From Malurus cyaneus samueli (Eukaryota; Chordata; Aves; Passeriformes; Maluridae), in the NCBI GenBank assembly GCA_009741485.1, contig CM019236.1:50634765-50698764 (forward strand): a stretch of 64,000 nt of DNA, written 5' to 3'. The notes under the pieces are model-generated. The model saw only the letters and a program-made list of their open reading frames with translations, ran no database searches and was not told the DNA's origin. The position numbers were made by a program, and so were the translations under genes. Positions 49,021 to 61,300 of the stretch are shown here, in pieces (positions within the stretch are counted from its first letter, which is position 1; each line of letters starts with the position of its first letter).

Positions 49021-49675
49021 CCCGGGCACAGCTGGATCTCTGCTGTCCGGTCTTCGGGTAAAAACCGTCCGCTGGGTTTCTCCCTCTTGTGTGCAGTGAT
49101 CTTTGCTCGTGTGCCTTTAGTGCTGCCGGGGAAGGCTTGGGGATCGTTGTGTGTCGGTACACCTGTGAAGTGTGGCTTTTCCTGTGATAGTGAGAGACCA
49201 AGGTGCACAGACTTATCAAATGTATGATGTTTGACTGTGCAACGGCTGTACGGGTGAACAGCTGAAAGAGCACAGTACGCTGTGCCAGCCATAAGCACAC
49301 TAATTTTTTGTACTGAGAAATAACGATAGTACTATTAAAAACAAGTATACACAGTGAGTCAGGTCTTTCTTGGATAAGTCCAAGTAGAAATGCCTTTAGC
49401 ATTTGTGAGCAATGTTTGCATTTTAGAGACTGACAAAGCAGATAGAACGTGGCACAGAAATTTACTGTGGGTATGTGGGGAAAGGATTAAGACTGCATCT
49501 CTGTAGATAGTCATTTTGCTCTCTTAAGTAAAAGGCCACTCTTGCATCACTGCTAGGATTAGAAAATACCTGAATTTTTGTTTGCTTTCCTTGTGCTTAT
49601 CTATTCTCCTTTCTTGCTGCTCTATTGCATCTGATAGGTGCCTGTGATAAACCTCAGCCCTTGTTAAAAGCAAAG

Positions 49676-50687
49676 CTCACAGAATGGGTCAGGTTGGAAA
49701 GAGCCACAGCAGAGGAAATGGTCCCTGTTTGACCACAGTTATCCTAAAGCACATGGCACAGGACTGTGTCCAGACGGTTGTTAAATACTTTACAACTTCT
49801 CTGAGCAATCTCTTCCAAGCTTGGTCATGCACACAGTAAAGAAGTCCTTCCTCATGTTCAGGTGTAGCATCCTGTGCATTAGTTTCTTCCTCTTGTCCTA
49901 TTGCTTGGCTCCTCCAAGAATGGCCTGGATCCATCCTCTGACCCCTCCCTTCAGATGCTCATAGACACTGATGGGGTCCCTTCTCAGTCATCTCTTCTCA
50001 AGGCTGAAAAGGCCCAGCTCCTTCAACCTTTCCTCACATGAGAGAAGCTCCAGTCCCTTAACCCTTTGTCATGCTCTGCTGGACCCGCTCTAGGAGCTCA
50101 ATGTCTCTCTTGTGTTGAGGAGCCCAGAACTGGACACAGCATTGCAGGTGAGGGACACAGCATTGCAGGTGAGGGACACAACATTGCAGGTGAGGGACAC
50201 AGCATTGCAGGTGAGGCCTCACCAGGGCTGAGCAGAGGAGCAGGATCACCTCCCTTGACCTGCTGGCAATGCTCTTCCAAATGCAGCCCAGGATGTCACT
50301 GGCCTTCTTGGCCACCAGGGCACACTGCTGGTCCATGGACAGTCCTTGTTGTCCACCAGGACTCCCAGCTCAGTTTCAGGAGGTTTCTCTCTGCCCATCT
50401 CTCCAGCCCGTCCAGGTCCTTCTGAAGGGCTGCACAGCCCTCTGGGCTATCGGCCACCGCTCCCAGCTTTGTGCTGTCAGTGAAATTGCTGAGGAGACCT
50501 CTGCCCTTCACCCGAGTCATTGATGGATCAGTTAAACAACACTGGGCCCGCTATTGAACCTCGGGAGACACCAGCAGGGACAGGACTCCAACTTGATCCT
50601 GTGCCACTAATGATCTCTGGGATCTGCTGTCCAGCCAGTTCTTAATTCACCTCACTTTTCACTCATGCTGTCTGTACTTTCTGAATT
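49676..50687 (-). mobile_element. CR1 LINE with 21-base tandem units, right arm
   Basis: The mirror of 45190-46260. Here the + strand reads antisense CR1, starting with CACAGAATGGGTCAGGTTGG. At about 50133-50215 the unit GACACAGCATTGCAGGTGAG G is present four times with one variant (ACAACATTG). Confidence 0.92.
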
Positions 50688-53469
50688 GATTTAATGGATG
50701 CCAAAGATTTGCTTCTGCTTGCCTTGGTCATAGTTGGCTTGTGGGTTTTTTCTTTCTTTTTTGTTTTTCTTTTGTTTGGTTTCTTTTTTTTTCTTTTTAT
50801 TTTAATGTGAAATCACTTACAGGCTTTAATAGTTATTTTCTCTTCCACTGTAGTTCAGTTGCCCTTAGATCTTATATTCAGTTGGATAGCTAACTTCTTT
50901 CTTGAAATCTGCCTGTGTGGGTTATCTTGGACACAAATGTCCCACTTTCAGTATGGAGCAGGGAAGAAAAGGTGCTTAATGAGGGAAGAGATTACTTCAG
51001 GCATGGCTGATTTTGGTCAGCTTTAAAGCTGGTTGAGACAGTGCACTGCATGCTTAAATCTCAACCTGTCAGGTGAGTGTGTGTGGCGCTGTTGCTCATA
51101 AATCTTTAAGAATAAGTGACTGCTGTAACATGCAGGAGTCACAAATGGAGAAGATGTGTCAGAGGATGAACTGGAGGTAGAAGGATGAGATATGCTAAGA
51201 GATGTGAGAAGAAAGAACTGGGAAGAGTACACTCTTGGGTAGTCGATGCCACAGGAGCTATCCCCTCAAAGGGACTGCCTCCTTTGGAGGTGACAGACTG
51301 GAGCAAGGACACTCCTGAATGCACTCTGGACTGCAGGAAAGGTACTCCAGAAGGGGCTGTAACCTGTGGGCAGCCCATGCTGGGTTAGAGATGCCCTGAG
51401 GGGCGGCAGCCCTGTGGTTGACTCTCCCCTGAGAAGACTGCCGCCCATGGCAGGCCCATGCTGGGGTAGAAACTCTGCCAAAGGAATTACAGCTTGTATG
51501 TAAGTCACTCCTGAGCAGTTACACCTGCTAGATTAGAGTAACAGTTTTAGAAGCAACCACCAGTGGAAGAAAGTGACCAAGAAATAAGGCATGGCAGAAG
51601 AACCATTATGTGCTGACCCTTGCCTCCTGTGTCATCTTTCTGATGGCAGCAGGGGAGGGGCTGTGAGTGTAAGGAACCATGCAAATGAGCAGTTCAGATA
51701 GAAGGGTGAAGGGAAAATGTCTCTGACTGAAGCAGAGCCTGGGGAAGGAGGACACAAGGTACTTTCCTGAAAGCTAGCCATCTTTTTTTCCTCAATACCC
51801 AAACTGTTAATTAGTTGCCTTCTAATTGCCAGTAATTTAAATGGAGTTGCCTGAGTTGAGGGCAGTTTTGTGTGTGATGGTAGTTGGTGGGGAATGCAGA
51901 CAGCAGCTGGACCTGGTGTGAACTGGGTCTGGAGTATTTGCAGTAGTGTGAAATCTCAAAGGAATTGTATTTTTTGTTACTGGCAATTTGTGTTAACAGG
52001 TGGATAACTTGCCAGTTGTGAAGGGGAAGGTAACAGCTGGGGTGATCCAGTCTCAGCCTCTGAGGCTGCTAAAGAAAAGTCTGCTTCCAGCAGGACGTTG
52101 AAATTGCCATCTCAGCAAGGACAGAGGCGGGAGTTATCTTTGACAGAGTAATGGGCTGATGGCAACAGGGGTAGAGTTCAGTGCAAAATGAATGGGGTGG
52201 CCCATGGTTGGAGGAGAGCAGCCAGTATCACTGGGATGGCCAAACTGCTGACTGTTCTGGGTTCAGAAGCTGTTCTGGAGGAGCTGCCCTGGTTACAGTG
52301 ATTTGGCAGATCTGAGGAAAAAGGACCACAGTTCCCCATAGTATGACCACATAGCTGCCCTTTGAAGTGAAAATAAAGAAATGGTGAATACTAAAGCAGC
52401 CCTCCCAGGGAACTGTCTTTACAGTGACTGTGGTGGTGCTGAGAAACTGTAACTGATGGCTGGAGAGGGCACCGTGCTGATGAGTTTGGAGCCTGTGCCA
52501 CTTGTTAGCATTGCCCTATGAAAGGGAGGAGGGCTGGGGGTTGTCTAATGGAGCTGTATGTGGAGGAGTAACATGGTCCTGTGAGCAAGGTATTCCTGTG
52601 AAGGGAAGGTGAAGGAATTGATCCACTGTGTTTGCTTTGAATGCTGGAGCACACTTATGGGGAAAGGGCCCCAGACAAAAGATGATTTTAGGGCTATGGC
52701 CTGACAAGTCTGGTGGCTGGACACTTTTACTAGTGCCCTTCATTTCATCGAGACTACTTTTATCCTTGTTGGCAAACACAGCATGCTGCACCCTTTTCCT
52801 CTACCCCTAAGATATGAAAGTGCCTTCACTTTTGGGCAGAAACTGCTTTTTATGTCGGTGGGAGGATGCTGTATGAGAATAGAATTAGGTGATACTTCGC
52901 ACATACTGAAGAATACATTTTATCTGTTATAGGAAGTAAAGAAAGATGAAACTAATTGGTCTTCCCGTTTTCTTTTTGCAGACAGTATTGTTGGTTAAAA
53001 TTTTTTAAAGTCATTGGAGTACTGCTTGTGCACTGTGTCTAGGCATCCTGTGTTGATGAGTTGGAAGGTTTAATTTGTGCCACTGGAGTAATAGGATAGC
53101 ATTGGAACATGTCAGTGTGGAACATGTTGTGGACTAGACAGTCATCCTTCTAGTGGTTTCCCATTGGTATTTAAGAAGTTTGAATTAGCAAAACACTTAA
53201 AATATGTGTGAATTAAGTAGGTAAATGGAGTTATTCAAGAAAGTAAGCTTTTTTTCTTGAAATGCTGTCAGCAGTTGCTGAGATTAGGGTCAAGACAGTA
53301 TTTTTTGCATTGATTTATGCTGTAATTGCTTTCAAAGTTGTTGGGTTTGGATATCTAAGGTACCGTACAAAGACTCCATTGAAGAAGAGTGTTCCACACT
53401 GTATTTGCAAAATCTGGTTCTTGCCACCTCATTCCTCTACTTTGAATGGGTTTGAAACATGGAAAAGGC

Positions 53470-54225
53470 CTTCAAGATCGTTAATTCCAGCCTTTGACTG
53501 ATCATCAGTTCGTCAGTTAAGCCTTAGCACCAATTGCTATGTCCAGTCATTTCTTGAACGCCCCTGAGGATGGTGACTCCGCAGCTTTCCTGGGCAGTCC
53601 ATTCCAATGCTTGACAGCCCTTTCCATAAAGAAATGGTTCCTGATACCCAACCTGAACTTCCCCTGACACAGCTTGAAGCCACACCCGCTTGTTCTGTCA
53701 GTAGTTGCCTAGAAGAAGATACTGAGCCCCTCCTGGTTACATCCTCTTTTCAGGAAGCTGTAGAGAAAACAAAGTCTCCTCTGAACTTGCTTTTCTCCAG
53801 GCTGAACAACCCCACCTCTGTCAGCTGCTTCTCACAGGACTTACTCTCTAGAGCCTTCTTCAGCTTCATGGCCCTTCTCTGGATGTGCTCCAGCACCTCA
53901 GTATCTTCCTTGTGAGGAGCCCAAAACTGCACAGGATGTGCAGCTGTGGCCTCATCAGTGTCAAGAGGGACAATCACTGCCCTAATCCTGCTGGCCACAC
54001 TATTGCTGATACAGGCCAGGATCCCAACTGGCCTTCTTGGCCTTCTGGACACGTGGCTTGCTCATGTTCAGGCAGGTGTTGATCAGGACCTTCAGGTCCT
54101 ATTCTACTGGGCAGCTTTCCAGCTACTCTGCCCCCAGGCTGTAGGGCTGCACGGGGTTGTTTTGACCCTAGAGCAGGACCCAGCGGTTTATCTTGCACCA
54201 CTGCCATAGCTTAAGCCCAGATGTA
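53470..54225 (-). mobile_element. CR1 LINE, right arm
   Basis: The mirror of 41700-42450. Antisense blocks include GGATGGTGACTCCGCAGCTT, CAGGCTGAACAACCCCACCT and GAGGAGCCCAAAACTGCACA. It has GTCCATTCCAATGC near 53600 where the left arm lacks two bases. Confidence 0.88.
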
Positions 54226-56289
54226 AATTACCAGCCACAGCAGGTTGCTCACATCCCCCTCACCACCTCCACCCTTGTGGAACACTACCTCACAACTAGT
54301 CCTGACCTATCCATCCAGATCCTCCCCACAGCCTTCCTGCTCTCCAGCAAATCAACTCGCCTGGCCAATTTACTGTCATTGTGAACATGCTGGGCCCTTG
54401 ATCCTATTGTCTGGGTTGCCAGTGAAGTTCCTAAAGACATTAGATAATAGGCTGTTTATTTGTCTTTCCTACTTAACTTATCTGGTCTAAAAAACCTGAA
54501 TGCATGTGAAGTCATGTTCTGGCTTTGAGTCTTCGTTGTTGTTGTCCCAGTTGTCAATGGCATTTCTAATTATAGCACTTAATGGAAATCACTTTAAGGC
54601 GGCCACAGTCACTTATGTTGAGGTTGCTCATTGTCTTGGTTCCCAGGTGTAAGTGGGAAGGGTAGTGCATGCCACTTAATTGATAAACATACTGCTAGTT
54701 TTAGACAAATTATTTTAAAAAGCTTTTAGTTACAGTAGGCAATGAAGAAATAATTAATTCTGCATTTAATGTGGCATTTGGGTGTAACTTGGACCTTGTC
54801 TGTTGAGTGAAAATCAAGACTTTTCAGAAACTTATATATGTAATAAAAATCCCAGATGTAACTAAAGGTAATTAATAGCCTAATTGTAGTGTGTATGGAC
54901 GCAAGGAGGAAATTGTTTGCACAGATTCATAAAGCTGAAGTTTTCTAAGGTACTTCCACAACATTTAAAAGCCACTTTTTTTAAAATGGCTTTCAAACTT
55001 AAACAAAACCTTTACATAGCTTATGTTTATGTTTATTTTTTTTAAAAATCTGAGATAATTTTGATATTTTGGTTAATAATCTATTATTGTATAATAATAC
55101 TGACACTTCATTCTTTAAAAAGTAACCATTTTATTTCTTTTGGATGTTTGTTTGTCTTGTGAACCCTTTTTAATAGTTTTATTGTTTGTCTCTTGCTGCC
55201 CAGTCTGTAGTTTGTGTCCGTTTATTCTGCTCTAATCTCTTGGCTTCCCTTTGTCATCTCAATATTACCTTTTTGTTTGCTGATGGGACTGTCTCCTCTT
55301 TTGGCCTTTCTAAAATTTTCCAGCGGCTGGCAGTAGGTTGGGTAAGGTAGCTGTTAAGAGCAGCAGTAATTACTTTGCCATCATTCAGTTTCATTTTCTT
55401 TGGTTTGTGGAACTGCTTCAGACACATCTTGCTGCATATAAGAGGTAGGTTGTAGTGTAAATCTAATTTAAAAGTCAATGTTTAGAGAGCTCTCCTGTTA
55501 CTAGCAAGTGTTACCAGGCATAAGTAAACAAATGTTTTGATAGAGTCGGATGTAGATAATCCAAATACTCCTTTATGAGATGAGAGATACCCTTGCCTCC
55601 TCTTGATGACCAAACTCAGAGAATTGCATAGTGTGATTGTACTGGAGCTTCTCCAGGAAGTGGCTGGAAGATCTCTAGCACATGCAGAATGTCACATCTT
55701 CTTGGGTATGTGACTGAAGTGAGCTTTATTCAACTTGAACAACTTAACACTGAAATGTTTCATGCAGTTTGTCTGCCTCAAGGTAAATACTTTTTCCAGT
55801 TGCGTACCTGATGACAGGGATGATATGAAGTGTTGGTGATTCTAACAACAGATTGTTGTCTATGATCTTGTGTATGTGGAACAGGGAATGTAGCAAACTT
55901 ATGATCTGATTAGCAGTGTCTTTTTGCAACAATTCTTAGAGGGTTAAAAGCAAGCAAAAAACATAGGTGTTTCATCATAAACACATTGGAGACATTGGAG
56001 ATGCATGAAAAAGTTGGAAAGTTATCTGAGGTGACTTTTTAGCTTCCTGCTTTTTCTCTCAGTAACCCTGTCTCCCATAATCTGTGCATTTATGATGGAC
56101 CCTACTTTATTCAGAGACCCCAAAGTGTTTGCTGCAAGTGTTGCATTCATACAGAGCTTGATGGGTTTTCAGCAAGTGGATGACAACATTGTAGCAGAGG
56201 CAAATCTGAAAGGTTGCAATGCATAGATTGGAAGTCAAGTAGTTATTGTGGAGGAACATGGAAAAATGATAGGCTATGGGAATACAGGA

Positions 56290-56790
56290 ATCAGGATAAA
56301 CAGAATATCCTGACTTGGAAGGGACCCACAAGGATCACAGAAGTCTGTCTCCTGTCCCTGCACAGGATGGCCCTAAGAGTCACACCATGTGCCTGAGAGG
56401 TTTGTCCAGACACTTGTTTAACTCTGGCAGACTTTATGTTTTGACCACTTCCTTGGGGGGCAACCTTTTTCTCATATCCAGCCTAAACCTTGCTTGACCT
56501 TCAGGCCATTCCCTTGGGTCCTGTCACTGGTCAATGCAGAGAGGAGATCAGCACCTGCCCCTCTTCTCACAAGGAAGTTGTAACTGCAGTGACATCTTCC
56601 CTCGGTCTCCTCCAGGCTGAACAGATCAAGAGCCCTCAGCCGATCCCCATACAGCTTCCCCCCAAGGCCCTTCACCATCCACGTGGCTCTCCTTTTGATT
56701 ATCTCTAATAGGTTTATCTTTTCTTTATGTATTATGGTGCCCAAAACTGGACACAGGACCTGAGGGGAGGCTGCACCAATGCAGAGCAGA
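56290..56790 (-). mobile_element. CR1 LINE, right arm
   Basis: The mirror of 39165-39645: TGACTTGGAAGGGACCCACA at the element's 3' end, then CTCCAGGCTGAACAGATCAA and AAACTGGACACAGGACCTGA G. Confidence 0.85.
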
Positions 56791-57059
56791 GTAGGACAAT
56801 CACCTGTGACAGCTTAGAGTCAGAGGTGAAAGTTGGTTTTTTTTTCAGCACTGTGAAGGAAATTGGATTCTTTTAGACTGGAAATGCCAGTTGAAGGTTA
56901 AGTTCTGTCTGTTGCTTGAAGCTGGAATAAATTTTCACTGTTTGCTGTATGCTATATGCAAACAGTGCATTAATATGATAATGACAGCTTGTGATAGAAG
57001 TTGGAAATTATTGAAGGAATGCAAAGTTTGAGGTGCACAAGATCCTTAGGTGTCAATGA

Positions 57060-57965
57060 TTGCTGGGGCTAGTAACGTTTGACATTTCATTAATGACATA
57101 CAGTATGTGACAATATCAACAAGTTTGCTGATGGTACAGAACTGGAAAGAGTGGCTAATAGACCAGATGAGTTTGTTGATGTTCAGAGGGACCCAGACAG
57201 ACTGGAGAAATGATCTGACAGGAAGCTCATGAAGCTTTACCAAGGAAAATGCCCTCCACTGCACCTGGCAGAAGTAACTCCATGCGTCAGCTGAGGGTGG
57301 AGTCTTGAAAGCACCTTGTCAGAGGTGAGGAACTGTGAGTGCTGAATGGTGCCAATTTGATTATGAACAGCGACCTGCTTTCGGCAGAGAAAGCCAATGG
57401 TATCCCTGCTTCATTGCTAAAAGTTAAAGAAGGTGATCCTTCTGTTCCACACAGCACCAGATAGCCTATATCTGGAGTGTAGAGCAGAGTTTTGGTCTCT
57501 CCAGCACGAGTCATGGGTATGCTGGAGCAAGTCTGGCATAGGGCTACAGAGATGATGGTGGGACTACAGCATCTGACACACAAAGTGGGGCTGAGAGCTG
57601 GAACCCTGCCTGGAGAAGGCTCAAAGGGGTCCTATTAATGTGTGTGAATACGTGATGCTTTGGTGGAGTGAAGAATGTGGTGTTCACAAATCATCTCCGT
57701 GGTGCCTAGTGACAAGATGAAAACCAACAAGGACAAATTCAAATGAAAGACTATAATTTTAAAGCAAATAAAACGCCCATGGCTAAACACTGAAACAAGA
57801 ATTCCAGAGAGTTTATGGAGGCTCCGTCCTTGGAAACAGAACTGTCTGGTCTTTGGCAACCTAATCTAGTTATCCCCACTTAGAGCCAAGCATTTGGAGT
57901 AGCTGATATCCAGAGGTACCTTCCAACCTCTGCTGTACTGTGATTTTTCTATGAAAGATGACACA
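57060..57965 (+). mobile_element. CR1 LINE, right arm
   Basis: The mirror of 38012-38905, here in sense orientation, from the GCTGATGGTACAGAACTGGA block to the 3' end CAGAGGTACCTTCCAACCTC followed by ACTGTGATTTTTCTATG. Confidence 0.8.
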
Positions 57966-58388
57966 GAGGCAGCTGTCATGGCTATTACGGCAATAGACTA
58001 AGGAGAGGTTGTGTAGAGGCTCTAAGTTTTGTATGTTGCCTGTTTATGGTATGTTGCTTACCTGACCCCATGTAATGGGGGGCTTAAAATTTAGGTAATC
58101 CTTAGGGAGAGACATACCTTAAAGAAAACAGGAATTCATTTTTTATATACTAAGACTGTGGTTAAATGAGTTTCTGTATTACAAGCTTCATAAATGGGTA
58201 AAGCAAAGCAAACGGTTCAGTATCAGAAATCTGAGAGTAGGTCATGTGGGAGAGAGCCCATAATGTTGAAGGCAGATAGAGCAGGCCAATTTTTTAATAG
58301 TGAGAGTCAGGAGGATAACACTGACTGTAAACTTCAAGGTAAACATTATGGTGTAAGTGGCCCTGAATGATTTACCATAATGCAAGAA

Positions 58389-61300
58389 GTCAGCCTATGT
58401 TAAAGACTGCTTAGTGTACATTTAAAGGAAAAAAATCATGGCAGTCTGGAGGGTATACTTATGTTGAAAAGAAGGAAGATAGTACAATAGATGTGTTTTG
58501 ATGTTAAGCCCACTTGTCACATCTCTTGGAGTGGTTTGTGTGGAAGGGGAAGATAGAAAGAAGACTGTAAGATTTGGAGTATGTAATATGGAAATGAAAT
58601 GGGTTAAGTTAGTGGAGCTCTTACAGGGCGAAAAAGCATCCAGTTTTGGATGTCAGCTGGAGTTGAAGAAGCTGAAAAGTGGAAGAAGCTGAATTTATGA
58701 GGAAGATGAGGAAGAATATAATTTTTCTGTCAGTTTTTGTCAGCATATGTAGATATCAAAGAAGTTTAAAGAAGTTAAGGCTTTATCTGAACTGTTTCTG
58801 TAAAAGCATGACTTTTGATCAAGGTGCATGTGTAGACTGGCAGATAAGTGACTGTAAAAATGGCGTCTTAAATTTCTGTCCTAGCTGCTCCATGACATGC
58901 TGAACATATAACTGGTTTTACTGGTTTACTGGAGCACCCTTCATTTTTCGTGTCCATCACTCCCTGAGAATTGCATAATGCCAAAGAGTGGTATCAGAGG
59001 TCACTGGGATTTTAAAGCTGTTTTTTTACTGAAATAAGATTCTGTGGGTTTGACACACAATATTGGTTTTGCGTTTCACTGAAGACTATGGTGTAAAAAA
59101 AATTATTGATTACTTTATTGTGAGAGGTATTTTGCTGTAAACCAAAAAAAGACTTCATTTTGCTAATTGCAAGGTGAATAGTTTTGCATTTTCTTTAATC
59201 CGTTACTTTTAATAGTAGTTAGTGTGGGCCTGGACAAGACTATGGCTTTTCATAATTGGCCTGGGTGAATTCTTACCTTGAATCAAATTATGTCAGTTTC
59301 AGTATGTATAAGGAAGGTTTACACTGTCCTTTTTTCAATGGAGGTTAAAAATACTCTTAGAAGCATAAACAAAGATAGAAAGCTGAAGTGATGTGTTGTA
59401 CTAAGAGAACGATTAGGGCTTTCTTGCCAGTTCTACTTGCAACACTTTGCTTAGGAATTGTTTTATTCCTTAAAGCAATTTTTTGAACACCTGGTGGGTG
59501 CTTCTTGTGGACCAATTTTTTTTTTTTTTTATTAAAGCAGCAAGATAACTAGCAAGTATCTTTGCAAGTGTGCTGGTCATTGATTGGGCCTGGTTTAGAC
59601 TGCTTGCATTCCATTCTTGAGGAATACCTTTTCCTGAAACAAAGACTGTTCAGTGTTCTTCCCACTTTGTTGGTAGGGCTCATCTTGGATTTGTCAATGA
59701 TATAGTCCGTGAAGAGAAATCTGTAAATGAACTTCAGTGTTCACTTTCATGCTGTTGGAAACTGCCCTATTCTTATTAAGCACTTTTATCTTCTTGATTC
59801 AGTTTGCCTGTGTCGTAATGATTTCTCAGATGACTGCTGCTTTGGTTTTATAATGGGTAGTATGCTGCACCTTATTTTAAGAAGCAGAAAAATAATTTGT
59901 CTGGTCATATGCACATATTGTTAAAATATTCAGGCTGATGAAAATTAGATATTGGTCAATGTACTGAGCTGTTAGGAAGAAGATATCCAAAGGCTTTATA
60001 CTGAAATATTTTGAGTTAAAAATTGACTTAAAATTGAGTTCAGAATTGTTACCACACTTCATTTTTAAGCGTTTTTAAGAGAGGTGATACAGGTTTTATA
60101 CCAGCGTTTTCAAGAAGATACTTTTGTGCAGATTATATGGTGGTGAGAGTGGTAAATGTTTTTGACATTATGAACCAAGTATTATGGGTTTCTGTAGACA
60201 TAATACAGGTAAAATTTGCCAAGTTAGTTCTTCTGGTTCATATCTGTTAGAAAGGTTAAAAAAAAGCTCTTCTGAAATGCAGTCCAACATGATGTTGAGT
60301 GTGTAAGTATTATTTTAACTTAACATTTTCTTGCAAAGCTTTTGTTGTTGTTGTTGTTTTTATATAACTGCTTTCTTCAGTTTCTGATGTTTCTAGTAGA
60401 AGAGTTATTCAAGCTTTCAAAGGCATTTGCAGCATGAGGGCACTGGCACTCATGCTGACAGTTGTGTAGTCCAGAGAAAGTTTACAGCTTTTTTATTACC
60501 CCAGCTGTGGGTAGTATGGCCCCACACTGTGTGTTCAAACTCGTTTGAATTGATGTTTGAGTATCTTTTTCAGCAGCGTGCTGTTTTGTACTCTGGAAAC
60601 ACTTGTTACTGAGTTAATGAAATAAAAATCAGCCTGTCATACAATGAAAGTAAAGAAAAAATGTTGGCATGGTACCTGCCTTATGGTTTGTTAATATAGT
60701 TTCTGATTAGCTGTAAATATAATCCTGTTACTGGCAGTTAACTGGTTTTGAAGTTTTAAGGCAGAAGAAACTGGAATGAGTTGCACAAAAGGAGCAGCCT
60801 GGGGTCTGTAGGAAGCACATTATGTAATGTTCAGCAAATTATGTTGTCATTTAAACTTTTGCCCTATGAAATAATTCAGGCTGGGCTAGTTCAATCTTAA
60901 CAGATTTTCAAAATAAAAGTCAGAAAACCAAATTGGATCGTTTCACAATAAAATTGTTCTAAAGCTTTGTGTTTTAGAAGCTTCCACTCTTAACATTGAT
61001 GGGTTGATCCACACTAAAAGCAGTGAGCTGTTATCTGGCCCAGAGTTATGGCTATCCCCTGGAGATGCTTTCATAAACAAAACACAAATTGTGTTGAGTG
61101 CAGCCATTTTCTCAACTTGCATAATGATTTTTGTAAGGAGTATGTATCAAAAGCATTTCTGTTTCTATGCCTTAGTGAATCTTGATTTGATGCTCAAGGG
61201 GATAATCCAAATCTCCTACTGCTGCACCTTTCTAAACATTTCTGCAGTTCTAATCTGCCTTTAGTGAGCATGTGGCTATGTGGTGACTCAGATCAGCAAG

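Larger units (their letters stand above)
48516..58388 (+). repeat. Right arm of the inverted repeat (UGCG promoter to intron 1, plus strand)
   Basis: The reverse complement of the left arm, read promoter, exon 1, intron 1 on the + strand. Unlike the left arm it continues smoothly past 58388 into single-copy AT-rich DNA, so this arm is the better candidate for the native orientation. The first part (48516-49020) is noisy and lacks about 190 bases of intron-1 start that copies A and B have; from 49021 it is clean. Confidence 0.95.
49021..58388 (+). other. UGCG intron 1, proximal part
   Basis: AT-rich non-coding sequence between and around the four mirrored CR1 copies. No exon. The T-rich tract at 50743-50800 is the mirror of the A-rich tract at 45060-45120. 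Short frames in both arms are mirror translations of the same DNA. Confidence 0.7.

Noticed and set aside
53750..54052. A 100-codon minus-strand frame with a plausible-looking protein
   Set aside because: It lies wholly in a CR1 3' region and has a mirror copy at 41883-42197.
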